Positions 18,568 through 27,161 of a stretch of DNA of 55,705 nucleotides are shown one piece after another (the first letter of the stretch is position 1; the number at the start of each line of letters is the position of its first letter). Made by a program: the position numbers and the translations under genes. The notes below the pieces were generated by a model. It was not told the origin of the DNA. It did not search any database and saw only the letters and a list, made by a program, of their open reading frames with translations. This DNA is from an uncultured Chloroflexales bacterium (lineage in GTDB: Bacteria > Chloroflexota > Chloroflexia > Chloroflexales > Chloroflexaceae), in assembly GCA_937925925.1 (NCBI GenBank), contig CALANA010000187.1:1-55705 (forward strand). The letters are read 5' to 3'.

Positions 18568-18975
18568 AGCTATTTAGTTCCTCTTTGAAGGCGGGAAGCA
18601 AGATGCTACACCCTATACGCATCATGTTAAGCCTCCGACCAGGGTTTGAGGGCCTACGGCCCCAAGAATCTCGCAACTGGTTTTAACGGCGGTAGCCCGT
18701 AACGTGATGCACATAGGGACGCAAGATGCTACGCCCCTGACTACTTCATGACTTAGATTAGAGTCTAAAAGCGATCTTCAGATCGTACCAGGTGTCCCCT
18801 CACTTTTTCCCACTCCCTGATTCCCTGGTACTCACAACTACGGGTGGGCACCAGCAGCATAAAGCCAGCTTCTTGTCATTGCACACGTGAATTCCCGGCT
18901 TCAGCCTGGACAGAGCTAACCAATGTCAAGCCGGGACTCCGGTCTTCACAACGCATTTACGATTGCTATCAGGCG
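18568..18975. other. Gene-free gap with small palindromes
   Basis: No gene is supported. It contains a 16-base near-direct repeat (GCAAGATGCTACACCC at 18600 and GCAAGATGCTACGCCC at 18721), a palindrome CGATCT-TC-AGATCG (18772-18785), a TTAGA/TCTAA dyad (18753-18768) and a CCCGGCTTCAGCC...AAGCCGGGACTCC inverted repeat at about 18892-18940. The secD promoter must be on the left side but no strong match was found. Confidence 0.5.
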
Positions 18976-19479
18976 CTAACTGGCACGCTGCGTGGCTTCC
19001 ATCGCCGGTGACGCACGGTGTTGCGTCATCCGCTGCCAGGCTCGCCAGTCAAACAACGCGGCTATCCAGATCCCAATCATCAAAATACCCGAAATGACAC
19101 ACCATGTACAGAACGCCTGGATCATAAAGCGCTGTACCAGGAACAGATAGATGGAAAAGATCAGACCGACCGATGTAATTATCAAAAACCAGAATGGCAG
19201 CGCCAGACCACCAATATGATCCGTTTGCAGTGCCAGCAAGCCCCACCCGAGCAAAAACACATAGCCCACAATGCCGATCACCGAAATTGGAATACCACCG
19301 CCGGGTGGTATCGTACTCCAGGGACTGCGCTGCACAATATCACAACCCGATCCTACCAGGCATACCAGGCTGACACTGGGAAAAAAGCGTGTCAGCGCCA
19401 GGTAGCTCGATACTAACAACCCCAGGAGAGCGAACAACGATACGGCCATGCGGGGGTATAACGAGCGTTCGCTATACAT
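18976..19479 (-). CDS. Vitamin K epoxide reductase family protein (disulfide regeneration)
   Basis: The 167-residue membrane protein should reoxidise a periplasmic thiol oxidase by passing electrons to quinone, as bacterial VKOR homologues do in place of DsbB. It has four or five hydrophobic helices. The active-site pair is C124xxC127 (AFCTWC) and the loop pair is C40 and C46 (VCLVGSGC), followed by SPWS with the conserved serine. The ATG lies 2 bases after the stop of the upstream DsbA-like gene, so the two are one operon. The partner thioredoxin-like protein is separate here rather than fused. Confidence 0.92.
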   Translation of the reverse strand: MYSERSLYPRMAVSLFALLGLLVSSYLALTRFFPSVSLVCLVGSGCDIVQRSPWSTIPPGGGIPISVIGIVGYVFLLGWGLLALQTDHIGGLALPFWFLIITSVGLIFSIYLFLVQRFMIQAFCTWCVISGILMIGIWIAALFDWRAWQRMTQHRASPAMEATQRAS

Positions 19480-19481
19480 AC

Positions 19482-20216
19482 CTACTGCCCTTTCGCAGCT
19501 AGCGCCGATTCGATAGCCGCAACTAACTGGCCGGCATTTACCTGCCGCCCCTCAACCATAAACGTAGGCGTGCCACCGATACCGACCTGGATTGCCGCCT
19601 GTTCAGCAGCGCGTACCTGATCACGATAGGTACCGTTTTGCAGCGCCTGTTCAAACTGGTCACGATCCAGTCCCAATTCTTCGGCATAGCGCACAAAGAG
19701 TTGCTGCGGATTCAAAGTACCGGCCCACTCACGCTGGCGTTCAAACAGCAGTTTGTTCATCTGCCAGAACTGTCCCTGCGACCCGGCAGCACGTGCGGCT
19801 TCAGCGGCAATCACGGCATGCTGGTGCATACTCAGCGGGAAATCGTGAAACACAAACTGGATCTTGCCCGTCTCCACATACTCCTGGTCAATCTGACCAG
19901 CCAGAACCGTGTGGAATTGTGCACATGCGGGACACTGGTAATCCGAATATTCAATCACACGCACTGGCGCTTCCGGGTCACCTTTATAGTAAAACCCCTC
20001 CGGCGTCATTCCCGTCGGTGCATTGAGCGGCGAGATCTGCGCCGTGGTACCGGTCGCTGCTCCACCCGTGGGTGCTGCTCCCTGGTTGCGCACCAGATAG
20101 ATGATCAACAAAGCCACGCCGACCACCGCGATCGCTGCCAGCACAATATAGAAAACTCGTAACGTTTTGGCATTTTTGTTATCTACTTTGCGACCACGTT
20201 GAGCCTGTGTACTCAT
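19482..20216 (-). CDS. Membrane-anchored DsbA-like thiol oxidase
   Basis: The 244-residue protein should introduce disulfide bonds in exported proteins. A basic N-terminus is followed by a transmembrane anchor (about 20-43), a Gly/Thr-rich linker and a DsbA/thioredoxin-4 domain (about 80-240). That domain has C95-P-A-C98 and the cis-proline segment GGTPTFMV near 215-222. The ATG at 20216 is chosen for the GGAG upstream; an earlier in-frame ATG at 20234 overlaps that site. It is co-transcribed with the VKOR gene. A consensus-like promoter lies 53 bases upstream. Confidence 0.92.
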   Translation of the reverse strand: MSTQAQRGRKVDNKNAKTLRVFYIVLAAIAVVGVALLIIYLVRNQGAAPTGGAATGTTAQISPLNAPTGMTPEGFYYKGDPEAPVRVIEYSDYQCPACAQFHTVLAGQIDQEYVETGKIQFVFHDFPLSMHQHAVIAAEAARAAGSQGQFWQMNKLLFERQREWAGTLNPQQLFVRYAEELGLDRDQFEQALQNGTYRDQVRAAEQAAIQVGIGGTPTFMVEGRQVNAGQLVAAIESALAAKGQ

Positions 20217-20268
20217 AACATAGCTCCTCTGCATAGATACTGTCTTTACCCATTATGTCATTTCAATC

Positions 20269-20297
20269 ATTATAGTGTTGTGCCAGTGCCACGTCAA
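20269..20297 (-). promoter_or_regulatory. dsbA-VKOR promoter
   Basis: On the minus strand, TTGACG (20292-20297), a 17-base spacer and TATAAT (20269-20274) form a strong sigma-70 type promoter facing the DsbA-like gene. Confidence 0.8.
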
Positions 20298-20369
20298 ACC
20301 TGATGAGATACCTACCGGTTCATCCAGTAGCTATGGCTGACTGCTAAAACAGTTATACCGGTAACTGTT

Positions 20370-20820
20370 CACACTCAAGGGCACAGGCATGCCCGGGGAC
20401 ACGGGCAGCGTGCCTGCCCGTGCGCGATGGCAGGCGGGACGCCCGCGCTCCCAGGAGCAAGATGAATGCTGACGACAGAGTTTCCCCACAAATGTGAACA
20501 GGTACTTATACCGCTACTGTTGACATGGAGCCTAAAAACTCTATAATTGACAGGAGCTACGCGGTGGGATCGCCCGGCCCATGAACGGGCGGGCTACACC
20601 GTACAAAGCCCGCCTGCGCAGGCTGACGCGCCGTTCGCACCAGCGGCTTTTGCACCGCCGTCACCTGGCCCGTGAACGGGCGCGCTACCGGGAGCGAAGC
20701 CCGCCTGCGCGGGCTGACGCGCCGTTCGCACCAGCGGCTTTTGCACCACCGTTGCCTGGCCCGTGGACGGGCACGCTACTGGGGGCGAAGCCCGCCCGCA
20801 CGCGCTATTCGTGCAAGAAG
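20370..20820. repeat. GC-rich repeats including a 91-bp tandem repeat
   Basis: At about 20380-20450 lie ACGGGCAGCGTGCCTGCCCGT type hairpins. From about 20570 to 20800 a 91-bp unit is repeated nearly three times: the segments at 20581, 20672 and 20763 each start GTGAACGGGC or a close variant and include AAGCCCGCCTGCGCGGGCTG and CCGTTCGCACCAGCGGCTTT. Open frames through it are repeat artefacts. It lies upstream of recJ. Confidence 0.85.
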
Positions 20821-20906
20821 TGTCTTCATGTGTGGTCGTATGACTGGACGGCGGACGCGACCAATAACGGAAATTCGGCAGGAATAATTGGAAAGATATC
20901 CAACGT

Positions 20907-22625
20907 ATGGCAACACGTCGTTCGGCTCACAATAAGCATTGGGCGCTCCAGCCGTCTGCACCACCCGAAGTTGTGGCACGCCTGGGTCGTAGTGCGATTA
21001 TGTCCACGCTGTTGTATCAGCGTGGCTTTGATACTACTGAAGCGGTGGCAACCTTTCTCGAAGCCGATTTTCCAAAGGGACTGCACGATCCCTTTGCGAT
21101 GAAGGGGATGCGTGAGGCCAGCCAGCGTATTGCCCGCGCCATTGCTGATGATGAACCGATAGCCGTGTATGGTGATTTTGACACCGATGGCGTGACGTCA
21201 GTCACGCTGTTGATGCAGGCGATCAGCGCGATGGGCGGTACTATTCAACCGTACATTCCCCACCGTGTCCGCGAGGGCTATGGCTTGAACAACGAGGCCA
21301 TTGAACAGCTTGCTGCTGAGGGTATCCGTCTGTTGATTACTGTTGACTGCGGCATCAGTAATGTCGCCGAGGTGGCTCACGCACGAACCCTCGGCCTGGA
21401 TGTGATCGTCACCGATCATCATCAACCGCCGGCCACATTACCGGCAGCGCTGGCAGTGGTCAACCCTAAACAACCAGGGTGTTCCTATCCCTATAAGCAA
21501 CTGGTTGGTGTTGGGATTGCCTATAAACTGGTGCAGGCGCTGGTCAAGCAGGGCTTACGGTTGCACGGCTTGCGCGGGCGCGACCTGCTCGATATGGTCG
21601 CGCTGGGGACGGTGACCGATATGGGGCCACTGGACGGTGAAAACCGCGTGCTGGTCAAGAAAGGTCTGGAAGCGATCCAGAGCAGCGAACGACCCGGATT
21701 GAAGGCCTTGATTGCGATGGCCGGTCTGGCTCAGAGTAAAGTCGATGCGACGGCAATCGGTTTTATGCTTGGCCCGCGCATTAATGCTGCCGGGCGGCTT
21801 GATGACGCGGTACGCGCCTACCATTTGCTCCTGGCCGACGATTTTGCAACGGCGCAAACGCTGGCGCAGGAACTTAACCAGGCCAACCGCCAGCGCCAGG
21901 AATTGACGAAGCAGGTGCAGGCGGCAGCCCGTGCCCAGGCCGAGGTCGAGGGCAAACATCAACAGCGGATTGTGGTGCTGGCTGGCGATGATTACCCGGC
22001 GGGCATTGTGGGGCTGGTGGCGGGCAAGCTGGTTGAGGAGTGGGCCCGTCCGGTGCTGCTGATCGAACGTGGCCCGGAGCAGTCGCGTGGCTCGGCCCGT
22101 TCGGTGCGGGGTTTTAACATTTTTGAGGCGCTAAATTCCTGTAAAGATCTGTTTGTGCGCTTTGGTGGACACTCGATGGCAGCCGGATTTACGATTGAGA
22201 ATGCGCGGTTGCCCGAACTGGACACACGCCTGCAGGAACTGGCCCTGACTGTGCTTACCGACGACATGCTTGTGCCGACGCTGGATATTAACGCGGAGGT
22301 GGCTCTGAGTGAGATTACCTGGGAATTGCTGCACGAACTGCGGCAACTGGAGCCGTTTGGTCAAGCTAATCCCCAACCGGTTTTGATGAGCCGTAACGTC
22401 CAGGTGGTGTCGGCAACGGCCCGTGGCAGCACCGGTGATCATTTGCGGCTGGTATTGAAGCAGAACAACGGTCAGCCAGTTGAGGCCATGGCCTTCCGCC
22501 TGGGGCATCTCGCCGAACCACTCCGTCAGCATCCGTGCATTGATGTGGCCTATACGCTGGAAGATCACGAGTGGAACGATCAGCGTTCCCTGCGCCTGCT
22601 GGTCAAGGATTTTCGACGGGCATAG
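20907..22625 (+). CDS. recJ: Single-stranded-DNA exonuclease RecJ
   Basis: The 572-residue 5'-3' single-strand exonuclease acts in recombination and repair. DHH phosphoesterase motifs are clear: YGDFDTDG (D90, D92, D94), TVDCGIS (D147) and VTDHH (D170, H171, H172). A DHHA1 domain follows with the GFMLGPRINAAGRL segment and VRGFNIFEALNSCKDLFVRFGGHSMAAGF-like region (FGGH near 418-421), then an OB-like C-terminal part. Length fits RecJ. The ATG has only a weak GAAAG site upstream. It is a single gene. Confidence 0.96.
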   Translation: MATRRSAHNKHWALQPSAPPEVVARLGRSAIMSTLLYQRGFDTTEAVATFLEADFPKGLHDPFAMKGMREASQRIARAIADDEPIAVYGDFDTDGVTSVTLLMQAISAMGGTIQPYIPHRVREGYGLNNEAIEQLAAEGIRLLITVDCGISNVAEVAHARTLGLDVIVTDHHQPPATLPAALAVVNPKQPGCSYPYKQLVGVGIAYKLVQALVKQGLRLHGLRGRDLLDMVALGTVTDMGPLDGENRVLVKKGLEAIQSSERPGLKALIAMAGLAQSKVDATAIGFMLGPRINAAGRLDDAVRAYHLLLADDFATAQTLAQELNQANRQRQELTKQVQAAARAQAEVEGKHQQRIVVLAGDDYPAGIVGLVAGKLVEEWARPVLLIERGPEQSRGSARSVRGFNIFEALNSCKDLFVRFGGHSMAAGFTIENARLPELDTRLQELALTVLTDDMLVPTLDINAEVALSEITWELLHELRQLEPFGQANPQPVLMSRNVQVVSATARGSTGDHLRLVLKQNNGQPVEAMAFRLGHLAEPLRQHPCIDVAYTLEDHEWNDQRSLRLLVKDFRRA

Positions 22626-22647
22626 CATCGGGGTGCCCGGTAGCCTG

Positions 22648-22686
22648 CTAGCCTGGTGCCGACGCGGAACGTCGGTATCAGGCTAG
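22648..22686. terminator. Hairpin after recJ
   Basis: CTAGCCTGGTGCCGACG pairs with CGTCGGTATCAGGCTAG over 17 positions with two G-U type mismatches, starting 22 bases after the recJ stop. No T-run follows, so its role as terminator is plausible but not certain. Confidence 0.5.
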
Positions 22687-22853
22687 GAACATGATGTTGT
22701 AAAACCCTTCCTAACGGTTCCCCCTAGAGTTTGTTCTGGTTAACCAGAATAGTAGCGAAATCTTCACTGACTGCCCTGGCGGGTTGTGCGCTTTTTTTCG
22801 GCTTGTCCGCGCCTTTTTGATGATACTAATAGTGAGATTTAGACAGTACTGAT

Positions 22854-22875
22854 TTGTCAATAGAGTCATTGACAA
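22854..22875. promoter_or_regulatory. Operator-like palindrome at the mntR/dtxR promoter
   Basis: TTGTCAAT, six bases and ATTGACAA form a perfect inverted repeat whose right arm overlaps the -35 box of the promoter. It is a candidate binding site for the DtxR/MntR-type regulator encoded downstream; this is inferred from position and symmetry. Confidence 0.65.
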
Positions 22876-22897
22876 CTGTCAGCCAGCGATGTATGAT
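22869..22897 (+). promoter_or_regulatory. Consensus promoter of the metal regulator gene
   Basis: TTGACA (22869-22874), a 17-base spacer and TATGAT (22892-22897) match the sigma-70 consensus closely. It reads into the regulator gene at 23001. Confidence 0.82.
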
Positions 22898-22912
22898 AGC
22901 CTGAAACAGGGA

Positions 22913-22945
22913 ACCCATAATCCGTGAGTACGCAAGCTTATGGGT
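22913..22945 (+). promoter_or_regulatory. Leader hairpin before the metal regulator gene
   Basis: ACCCATAA, a 17-base loop and TTATGGGT form a perfect 8-bp stem in the expected 5' untranslated leader. Function is unknown: a second regulator site or an RNA hairpin are both possible. Confidence 0.5.
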
Positions 22946-23000
22946 AGCCTGAACATGATTGGCCAGGAAAGATCAACGGTGGTTGAGCGTGGAGGAAGTT

Positions 23001-23807
23001 ATGAGCGAAAGCGTGGAAATGTACCTGGTAATGATCGCGTTGCTACGCGAGAATAATCAACCTGTACCGCTCTCGCTACTGGCAAGCAAACTGGCAATCT
23101 CTTCGGTCTCGGCCAACGAGATGTGCCGCAAGCTCGAAGAGCGTGGTCTGGTTTCCTATCAACCCTACAAGGGTGTGACGTTGACTGACACAGGCGAGGC
23201 CGAAGCCCAGCTTGTGTTAAGCCGACGGCGGCTCTGGGTGATCTTCCTGGTGCAGAATCTCGGAATCGAACCAGTGGAGGCCGATGAGATTGCCTGTCAG
23301 CTTGAACACATCACGTCGGATAAACTGGTTGAGTCGTTGAAACAATTTCTGGAACACGCGCCGTCTACAGCACGTTCACCCACCCCGTTACATCCCCCCC
23401 CTTCTGCACAAGCATCTGAAGCCTGTCCGCTGGCGACATGTACCGCCGGATTTCACGGGCGGATCGTGGCGATCAATGCCGATGATCCGATTATAGATTT
23501 TTTGCATGCCCAGGGTATCCATCCAGATGTCGAGTTTGAGGTGCTGGCGGTCGGTGCTGGTGGCTCGATCCTACTCGGTACTGGTACGCAACATCTCTCG
23601 CTGGCTCGATCGATTGCCATGAAGATCGAGGTTACTCCGCTGATGGATGCGCCAACCCACCGGTCTGCTGCCTGGGAAAAATGCAGCGCTTTCTGGTCAT
23701 GTCTGCAAGGCAACCGTGACTGTGCGTGTGATGTGTTAACGTTTAGTCAGATCGATCGTCATCGGCAACCGGCGTACTTCTCGACTGCAAGTGTTGATAA
23801 ACCATAA
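23001..23807 (+). CDS. DtxR/MntR-type metal regulator with FeoA-like C-terminal domain
   Basis: The 268-residue protein is expected to repress metal uptake genes when Fe(II) or Mn(II) is plentiful. The N-terminal winged helix spans about 5-62 (LASKLAISSVSANEMCRKLEERGLV), the metal-binding and dimerisation domain about 64-125, then a Pro-rich linker and an SH3/FeoA-like domain (about 148-215). A Cys-rich tail follows (WEKCSAFWSC and GNRDCACDV). ATG 23001 is chosen for GGAGG 7 bases upstream; a TTG at 22959 would add 14 residues. The Feo genes begin 138 bases downstream, so iron-dependent control of Feo is likely. The tail cysteines are unusual for the family and might bind metal or a cluster. 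Confidence 0.88.
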   Translation: MSESVEMYLVMIALLRENNQPVPLSLLASKLAISSVSANEMCRKLEERGLVSYQPYKGVTLTDTGEAEAQLVLSRRRLWVIFLVQNLGIEPVEADEIACQLEHITSDKLVESLKQFLEHAPSTARSPTPLHPPPSAQASEACPLATCTAGFHGRIVAINADDPIIDFLHAQGIHPDVEFEVLAVGAGGSILLGTGTQHLSLARSIAMKIEVTPLMDAPTHRSAAWEKCSAFWSCLQGNRDCACDVLTFSQIDRHRQPAYFSTASVDKP

Positions 23808-23945
23808 CACTATCTGATAGAAGCCGCGCACTGCTATGGTCGAGACGAGGAACCCTGGACAGTTGCTTGTCTGAATAGTGGTATGTTTGAAAAAGATGGT
23901 TTGTTAGGGTGACCGCGTAAGTCCTGTTATGGTAAGGAGTGCGTA

Positions 23946-24206
23946 ATGACGACTGCTGAATCGCAGATGACGCTGGAACAACTTCCCCCCGGTACAGTGG
24001 CGACCATCGTCCGGGTTGGCGGCGAAAAGATGACGCGACGGCGCTTTCTGGATATGGGATTGGTGACGGGTGAACGAGTCAGCGTGCAACGGGTGGCACC
24101 GCTGGGTGATCCGATCGAAATATCTATCAAAGGCTACTATCTTTCGTTGCGCAAGCATGAAGCGCGTGAAATTCTGGTGGAGGTAGGTCATGGTGAACCA
24201 TCCTGA
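23946..24206 (+). CDS. feoA: FeoA-family protein 1
   Basis: The 86-residue SH3-like protein assists ferrous iron uptake by FeoB. The sequence follows the family pattern: LPPGTVATIVRV, RRRFLDMGLVTGERVSV, GDPIEISIKGYYLSLRKHEA. AAGGAG precedes the ATG. Its end overlaps the next feoA by 17 bases, which indicates tight translational coupling. It is the first gene of the feoA-feoA-feoB-feoB-feoC run. Confidence 0.93.
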   Translation: MTTAESQMTLEQLPPGTVATIVRVGGEKMTRRRFLDMGLVTGERVSVQRVAPLGDPIEISIKGYYLSLRKHEAREILVEVGHGEPS

Positions 24207-24432
24207 TGCGACACTGGCACTGACTATGGTTCCGGCGGGTCAGCGGGTACGGGTTGTGGATATTATGGCGGGTCAGCAGGTTAGTCATCGGCTGGCAGAA
24301 CTAGGTGTTATTCGCGGAGTTGAACTCAATATTCTGCATGATCACAGTGGGCCGTTGATCCTCTCGGTGCGCGATACCCGTCTGGCGCTGGAGCGTGGCG
24401 TTGCCCATAAAATTCGGGTACAACTGGTATAA
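24190..24432 (+). CDS. feoA: FeoA-family protein 2
   Basis: The 80-residue second FeoA-like protein has the same layout (VPAGQRVRVVDI, HRLAELGVIRGVELNIL, GPLILSVRDTRLALERGVAHKI). It diverges from the first copy and probably has a distinct partner surface. The ATG lies inside the end of the first feoA. The G-domain half of FeoB follows after 18 bases. Confidence 0.93.
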   Translation: MVNHPDATLALTMVPAGQRVRVVDIMAGQQVSHRLAELGVIRGVELNILHDHSGPLILSVRDTRLALERGVAHKIRVQLV

Positions 24433-24450
24433 CAGCGAGGAGGATGCTCG

Positions 24451-24972
24451 ATGCGTAACTGGACAATCGCCCTCGCTGGGAATCCGAATGTCGGCAAGAG
24501 TACGATCTTTAATGGGCTAACCGGTTCACGCCAGCACGTCGGCAACTGGCCGGGCAAGACGGTGGAGAAAAAGACCGGGATTTTGAAGTGTGCCGGTCAG
24601 GAGTTGACCATAGTTGATTTGCCCGGTACCTATAGTCTGTCGGCTTATTCGCTCGAAGAACAGATCGCCCGCGATTTTATTGTGCTGGAACGCCCGCAGG
24701 CGGTGGTGAATGTGATTGATGCCACCAATCTGGAGCGCAATCTGTACCTCACTGCCCAGATTTTAGAGACGGGTATCCCGTTGATCATTGCGCTGAATAT
24801 GTGCGACCTGGCCGATGCACGTGGTATCATCATTGACGTTGCGCACCTCTCGCAATTGTTGGATGGTATTGCCGTGATACCGATGGCCGCCAGCCATAAT
24901 CACGGGCTGGAAGAACTAAAACAGGCACTGGTTGCCTACGTGCTACAACCATCACAACAACAGGCAGCATAG
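24451..24972 (+). CDS. feoB: FeoB G-domain as a separate protein
   Basis: The 173-residue GTPase corresponds to the N-terminal G domain of FeoB. G1 is GNPNVGKST (10-18), G3 is DLPG (56-59) and G4 is NMCD (116-119). [13 protein letters not shown], the FeoB switch I region, is also intact. It stops cleanly at TAG after a Gln/Ala tail, and the membrane half begins 21 bases later with its own GGAGGA site, so this is a true gene split, not a frameshift. It should bind FeoB-C and control iron transport through GTP hydrolysis. Confidence 0.92.
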   Translation: MRNWTIALAGNPNVGKSTIFNGLTGSRQHVGNWPGKTVEKKTGILKCAGQELTIVDLPGTYSLSAYSLEEQIARDFIVLERPQAVVNVIDATNLERNLYLTAQILETGIPLIIALNMCDLADARGIIIDVAHLSQLLDGIAVIPMAASHNHGLEELKQALVAYVLQPSQQQAA

Positions 24973-24993
24973 AACCCCATCGGAGGAACTACG

Positions 24994-26733
24994 ATGACCG
25001 TGATTGGAACGGCCGCACTCAATGCACCGATTTATGTACGGTATCAACCCGATATAGAAGATGAACTGACGCGGCTGAGTACCGCGATTGGGCAGACCCC
25101 CTTGTTGCAACGGTATCATCCACGCTGGTTGGCGATACAACTGCTCGAAGGTGACAGTGGCTTGCTGACCGAGGTGCAGAACGCACCCAATGGTGCGCCT
25201 GTGTTGCAGGTGTTGAACGATAGTCAGGCCCGGCTCCGGGCAATCTATAACGAAGATATTGATGTCATTCTGACTGACCAGCGTTACCGCTTTGTGAATA
25301 CCCTCGTGCGACGTGTGCTGACCCGTCCGGCAACCCAACGCGAGACCCTCTCCGATCGTGTGGATAAGATTGTCACCCATCGGCTTCTGGGTATTCCGAT
25401 CTTCCTGGCGCTGATGTGGCTGGTGTTCAAGTTAACCACAGATGTGGCAACCCCCTACCTCGAATGGGTGGAGGAAGCGATTGGTGGCCCGCTGACGAAC
25501 CAGTTGGTCGCACTGCTGACGCTGATCGGACTCGACGGCACCTGGGTCGAGAGTCTGGTGGTGGATGGTATTATTGCCGGTGTAGGCGGTGTGCTGGTCT
25601 TTGTACCAGTGTTGATGACGCTCTATCTGGCGCTGGCTATTCTGGAAGATTCCGGCTATATGGCACGGGCGGCTTTTGTGATGGATCGGCTGATGCACAT
25701 CCTGGGGTTGCATGGCAAGAGCTTCCTGCCAATGATCGTCGGCTTTGGCTGCAATGTGCCCGCTATCTATGCGACGCGCACGTTGGAAACTGAGAAAGAC
25801 CGTATCTTGACTGGCTTGCTCGTACCGTTTATGAGTTGTAGCGCTCGCTTACCGGTGTATGTCTTGTTGGCCACGATTTTTTTTCCCGCCTATAGCGGCC
25901 TGGTGGTTTTCGGGCTGTACATGCTCGGGATTGTGGCCGCAATTGGGCTGGGATTTGCACTCAAACATACCCTGTTCAAAACGAAAGATCGCGTGCCGTT
26001 TATTATGGAATTGCCACCTTATCACCTACCAACACTGCGTGGTATCTGGACGCATATGTGGGAACGCACTGCCTCGTTTATCCGACGCGCAGGGACGGTC
26101 ATTATGGCAACCAGTATTCTGATCTGGCTACTGATGGCGATTCCTACCCGTGGCGATGGCGCATTTGCCGATACAGAGCTTGATGATAGTGCCTTTGCAA
26201 CCGTTGCGGGTGTGGTGGCACCAGTCTTTGCCCCACTTGGCTTCGGGAGCTGGGAAGCGAGCGGGGCGCTGGTGACCGGCTTTATCGCCAAAGAGGTCGT
26301 GGTTAGCACGATGTCGCAGATCTATGGCGTGGCCGAGGAAGAAGAAGCGGCCGAACCAACCACGCTGGTGGACGATCTGGGGCAGGTGGTCACCAGCTTT
26401 GCTGGCGCAACAATAGACACCCTGCGCGCTATTCCGCTCATTATTGGCATTGACCTGATGGGCACAGAAGCGGAAGACGAAGCAGAGCCAGCCGGATTGA
26501 TGCGTGCGGCGCAATCGAATTTCGAGGTATCAAGCGGTGGGCATGGCGCACTGGCGGCACTGGCATTCATGGTATTTGTGTTGCTATACACGCCCTGTGT
26601 GGCCGTCATTGCCGCCGCACGGCAGGAGTTTGGCAATCGCTGGATGTGGTTTAGTGTCGTCGGACAACTGGTGATTGCCTGGATTGCCGCGCTGGTTGTG
26701 TTTCAGGGTGGCCGGTTGCTGGGATGGGGCTAA
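24994..26733 (+). CDS. feoB: FeoB membrane domain as a separate protein
   Basis: The 579-residue permease half of FeoB imports Fe(II). Residues about 12-60 resemble the helical S domain that normally follows the G domain (IEDELTRLSTAI, RWLAIQLLEGD). About ten transmembrane helices follow. The two gate motifs are intact: IVGFGCNVPAIYATRTLE and VPFMSCSARLPVYVLL. A loop rich in acidic residues (about 440-500) contains VAEEEEAAEP. The split point exactly between the G and S domains supports two interacting subunits. RBS GGAGGA is 6 bases from the ATG. Confidence 0.93.
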   Translation: MTVIGTAALNAPIYVRYQPDIEDELTRLSTAIGQTPLLQRYHPRWLAIQLLEGDSGLLTEVQNAPNGAPVLQVLNDSQARLRAIYNEDIDVILTDQRYRFVNTLVRRVLTRPATQRETLSDRVDKIVTHRLLGIPIFLALMWLVFKLTTDVATPYLEWVEEAIGGPLTNQLVALLTLIGLDGTWVESLVVDGIIAGVGGVLVFVPVLMTLYLALAILEDSGYMARAAFVMDRLMHILGLHGKSFLPMIVGFGCNVPAIYATRTLETEKDRILTGLLVPFMSCSARLPVYVLLATIFFPAYSGLVVFGLYMLGIVAAIGLGFALKHTLFKTKDRVPFIMELPPYHLPTLRGIWTHMWERTASFIRRAGTVIMATSILIWLLMAIPTRGDGAFADTELDDSAFATVAGVVAPVFAPLGFGSWEASGALVTGFIAKEVVVSTMSQIYGVAEEEEAAEPTTLVDDLGQVVTSFAGATIDTLRAIPLIIGIDLMGTEAEDEAEPAGLMRAAQSNFEVSSGGHGALAALAFMVFVLLYTPCVAVIAAARQEFGNRWMWFSVVGQLVIAWIAALVVFQGGRLLGWG

Positions 26734-26767
26734 GGTAAAGCAGAAGTGACGATAAGCGAGGTCATAG

Positions 26768-27031
26768 ATGCTACAGCAGGTATTACGCGCCTTTGAAGAA
26801 GCCCGTGAACCATTAAATCTGGTTGATCTGGCGCGTCAACTCGATGTCGATCAGCCTGCACTAGAAGGCATGATTGCCTACTGGGTACGTAAAGGACGGC
26901 TCAAGGAAAGCCAGGCCACAGCCTCGTCGTGTCGTGCTGAATGTGGCCCGACATGTGCCTCTGGTGCCGGGCCATGCCCGTTTATCGGTAAAATGCCGCG
27001 CATTATTACGCTGGTGGGGACGGAAGAGTAA
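26768..27031 (+). CDS. feoC: FeoC-like winged-helix protein
   Basis: The 87-residue protein has an N-terminal winged helix (about 1-50, LVDLARQLDVDQPALEGMIAYWVRKGRL) and a four-cysteine segment, C57-x3-C61-x3-C65-x5-C71. That pattern is like the iron-sulfur loop of FeoC. It lies 34 bases after feoB and completes the Feo set. A role in FeoB stability or oxygen/iron sensing is known from enterobacteria and is only inferred here. Confidence 0.85.
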   Translation: MLQQVLRAFEEAREPLNLVDLARQLDVDQPALEGMIAYWVRKGRLKESQATASSCRAECGPTCASGAGPCPFIGKMPRIITLVGTEE

Positions 27032-27161
27032 ATCACAGGATGGCCGGGGTGATATGGTCAACTTGCCTGTTCGCCTTTGACAGGGTGGCAGCGCAGGGGT
27101 GAAGGCGAAAAAGTCGTTTTTTTGAGCGACCACGTACTTCCTGTAAATCAGAGATACACGC

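Noticed and set aside
20581..21102. 173-residue plus-strand frame before recJ
   Set aside because: It is made of the 91-bp tandem repeat and then overlaps recJ in another frame.
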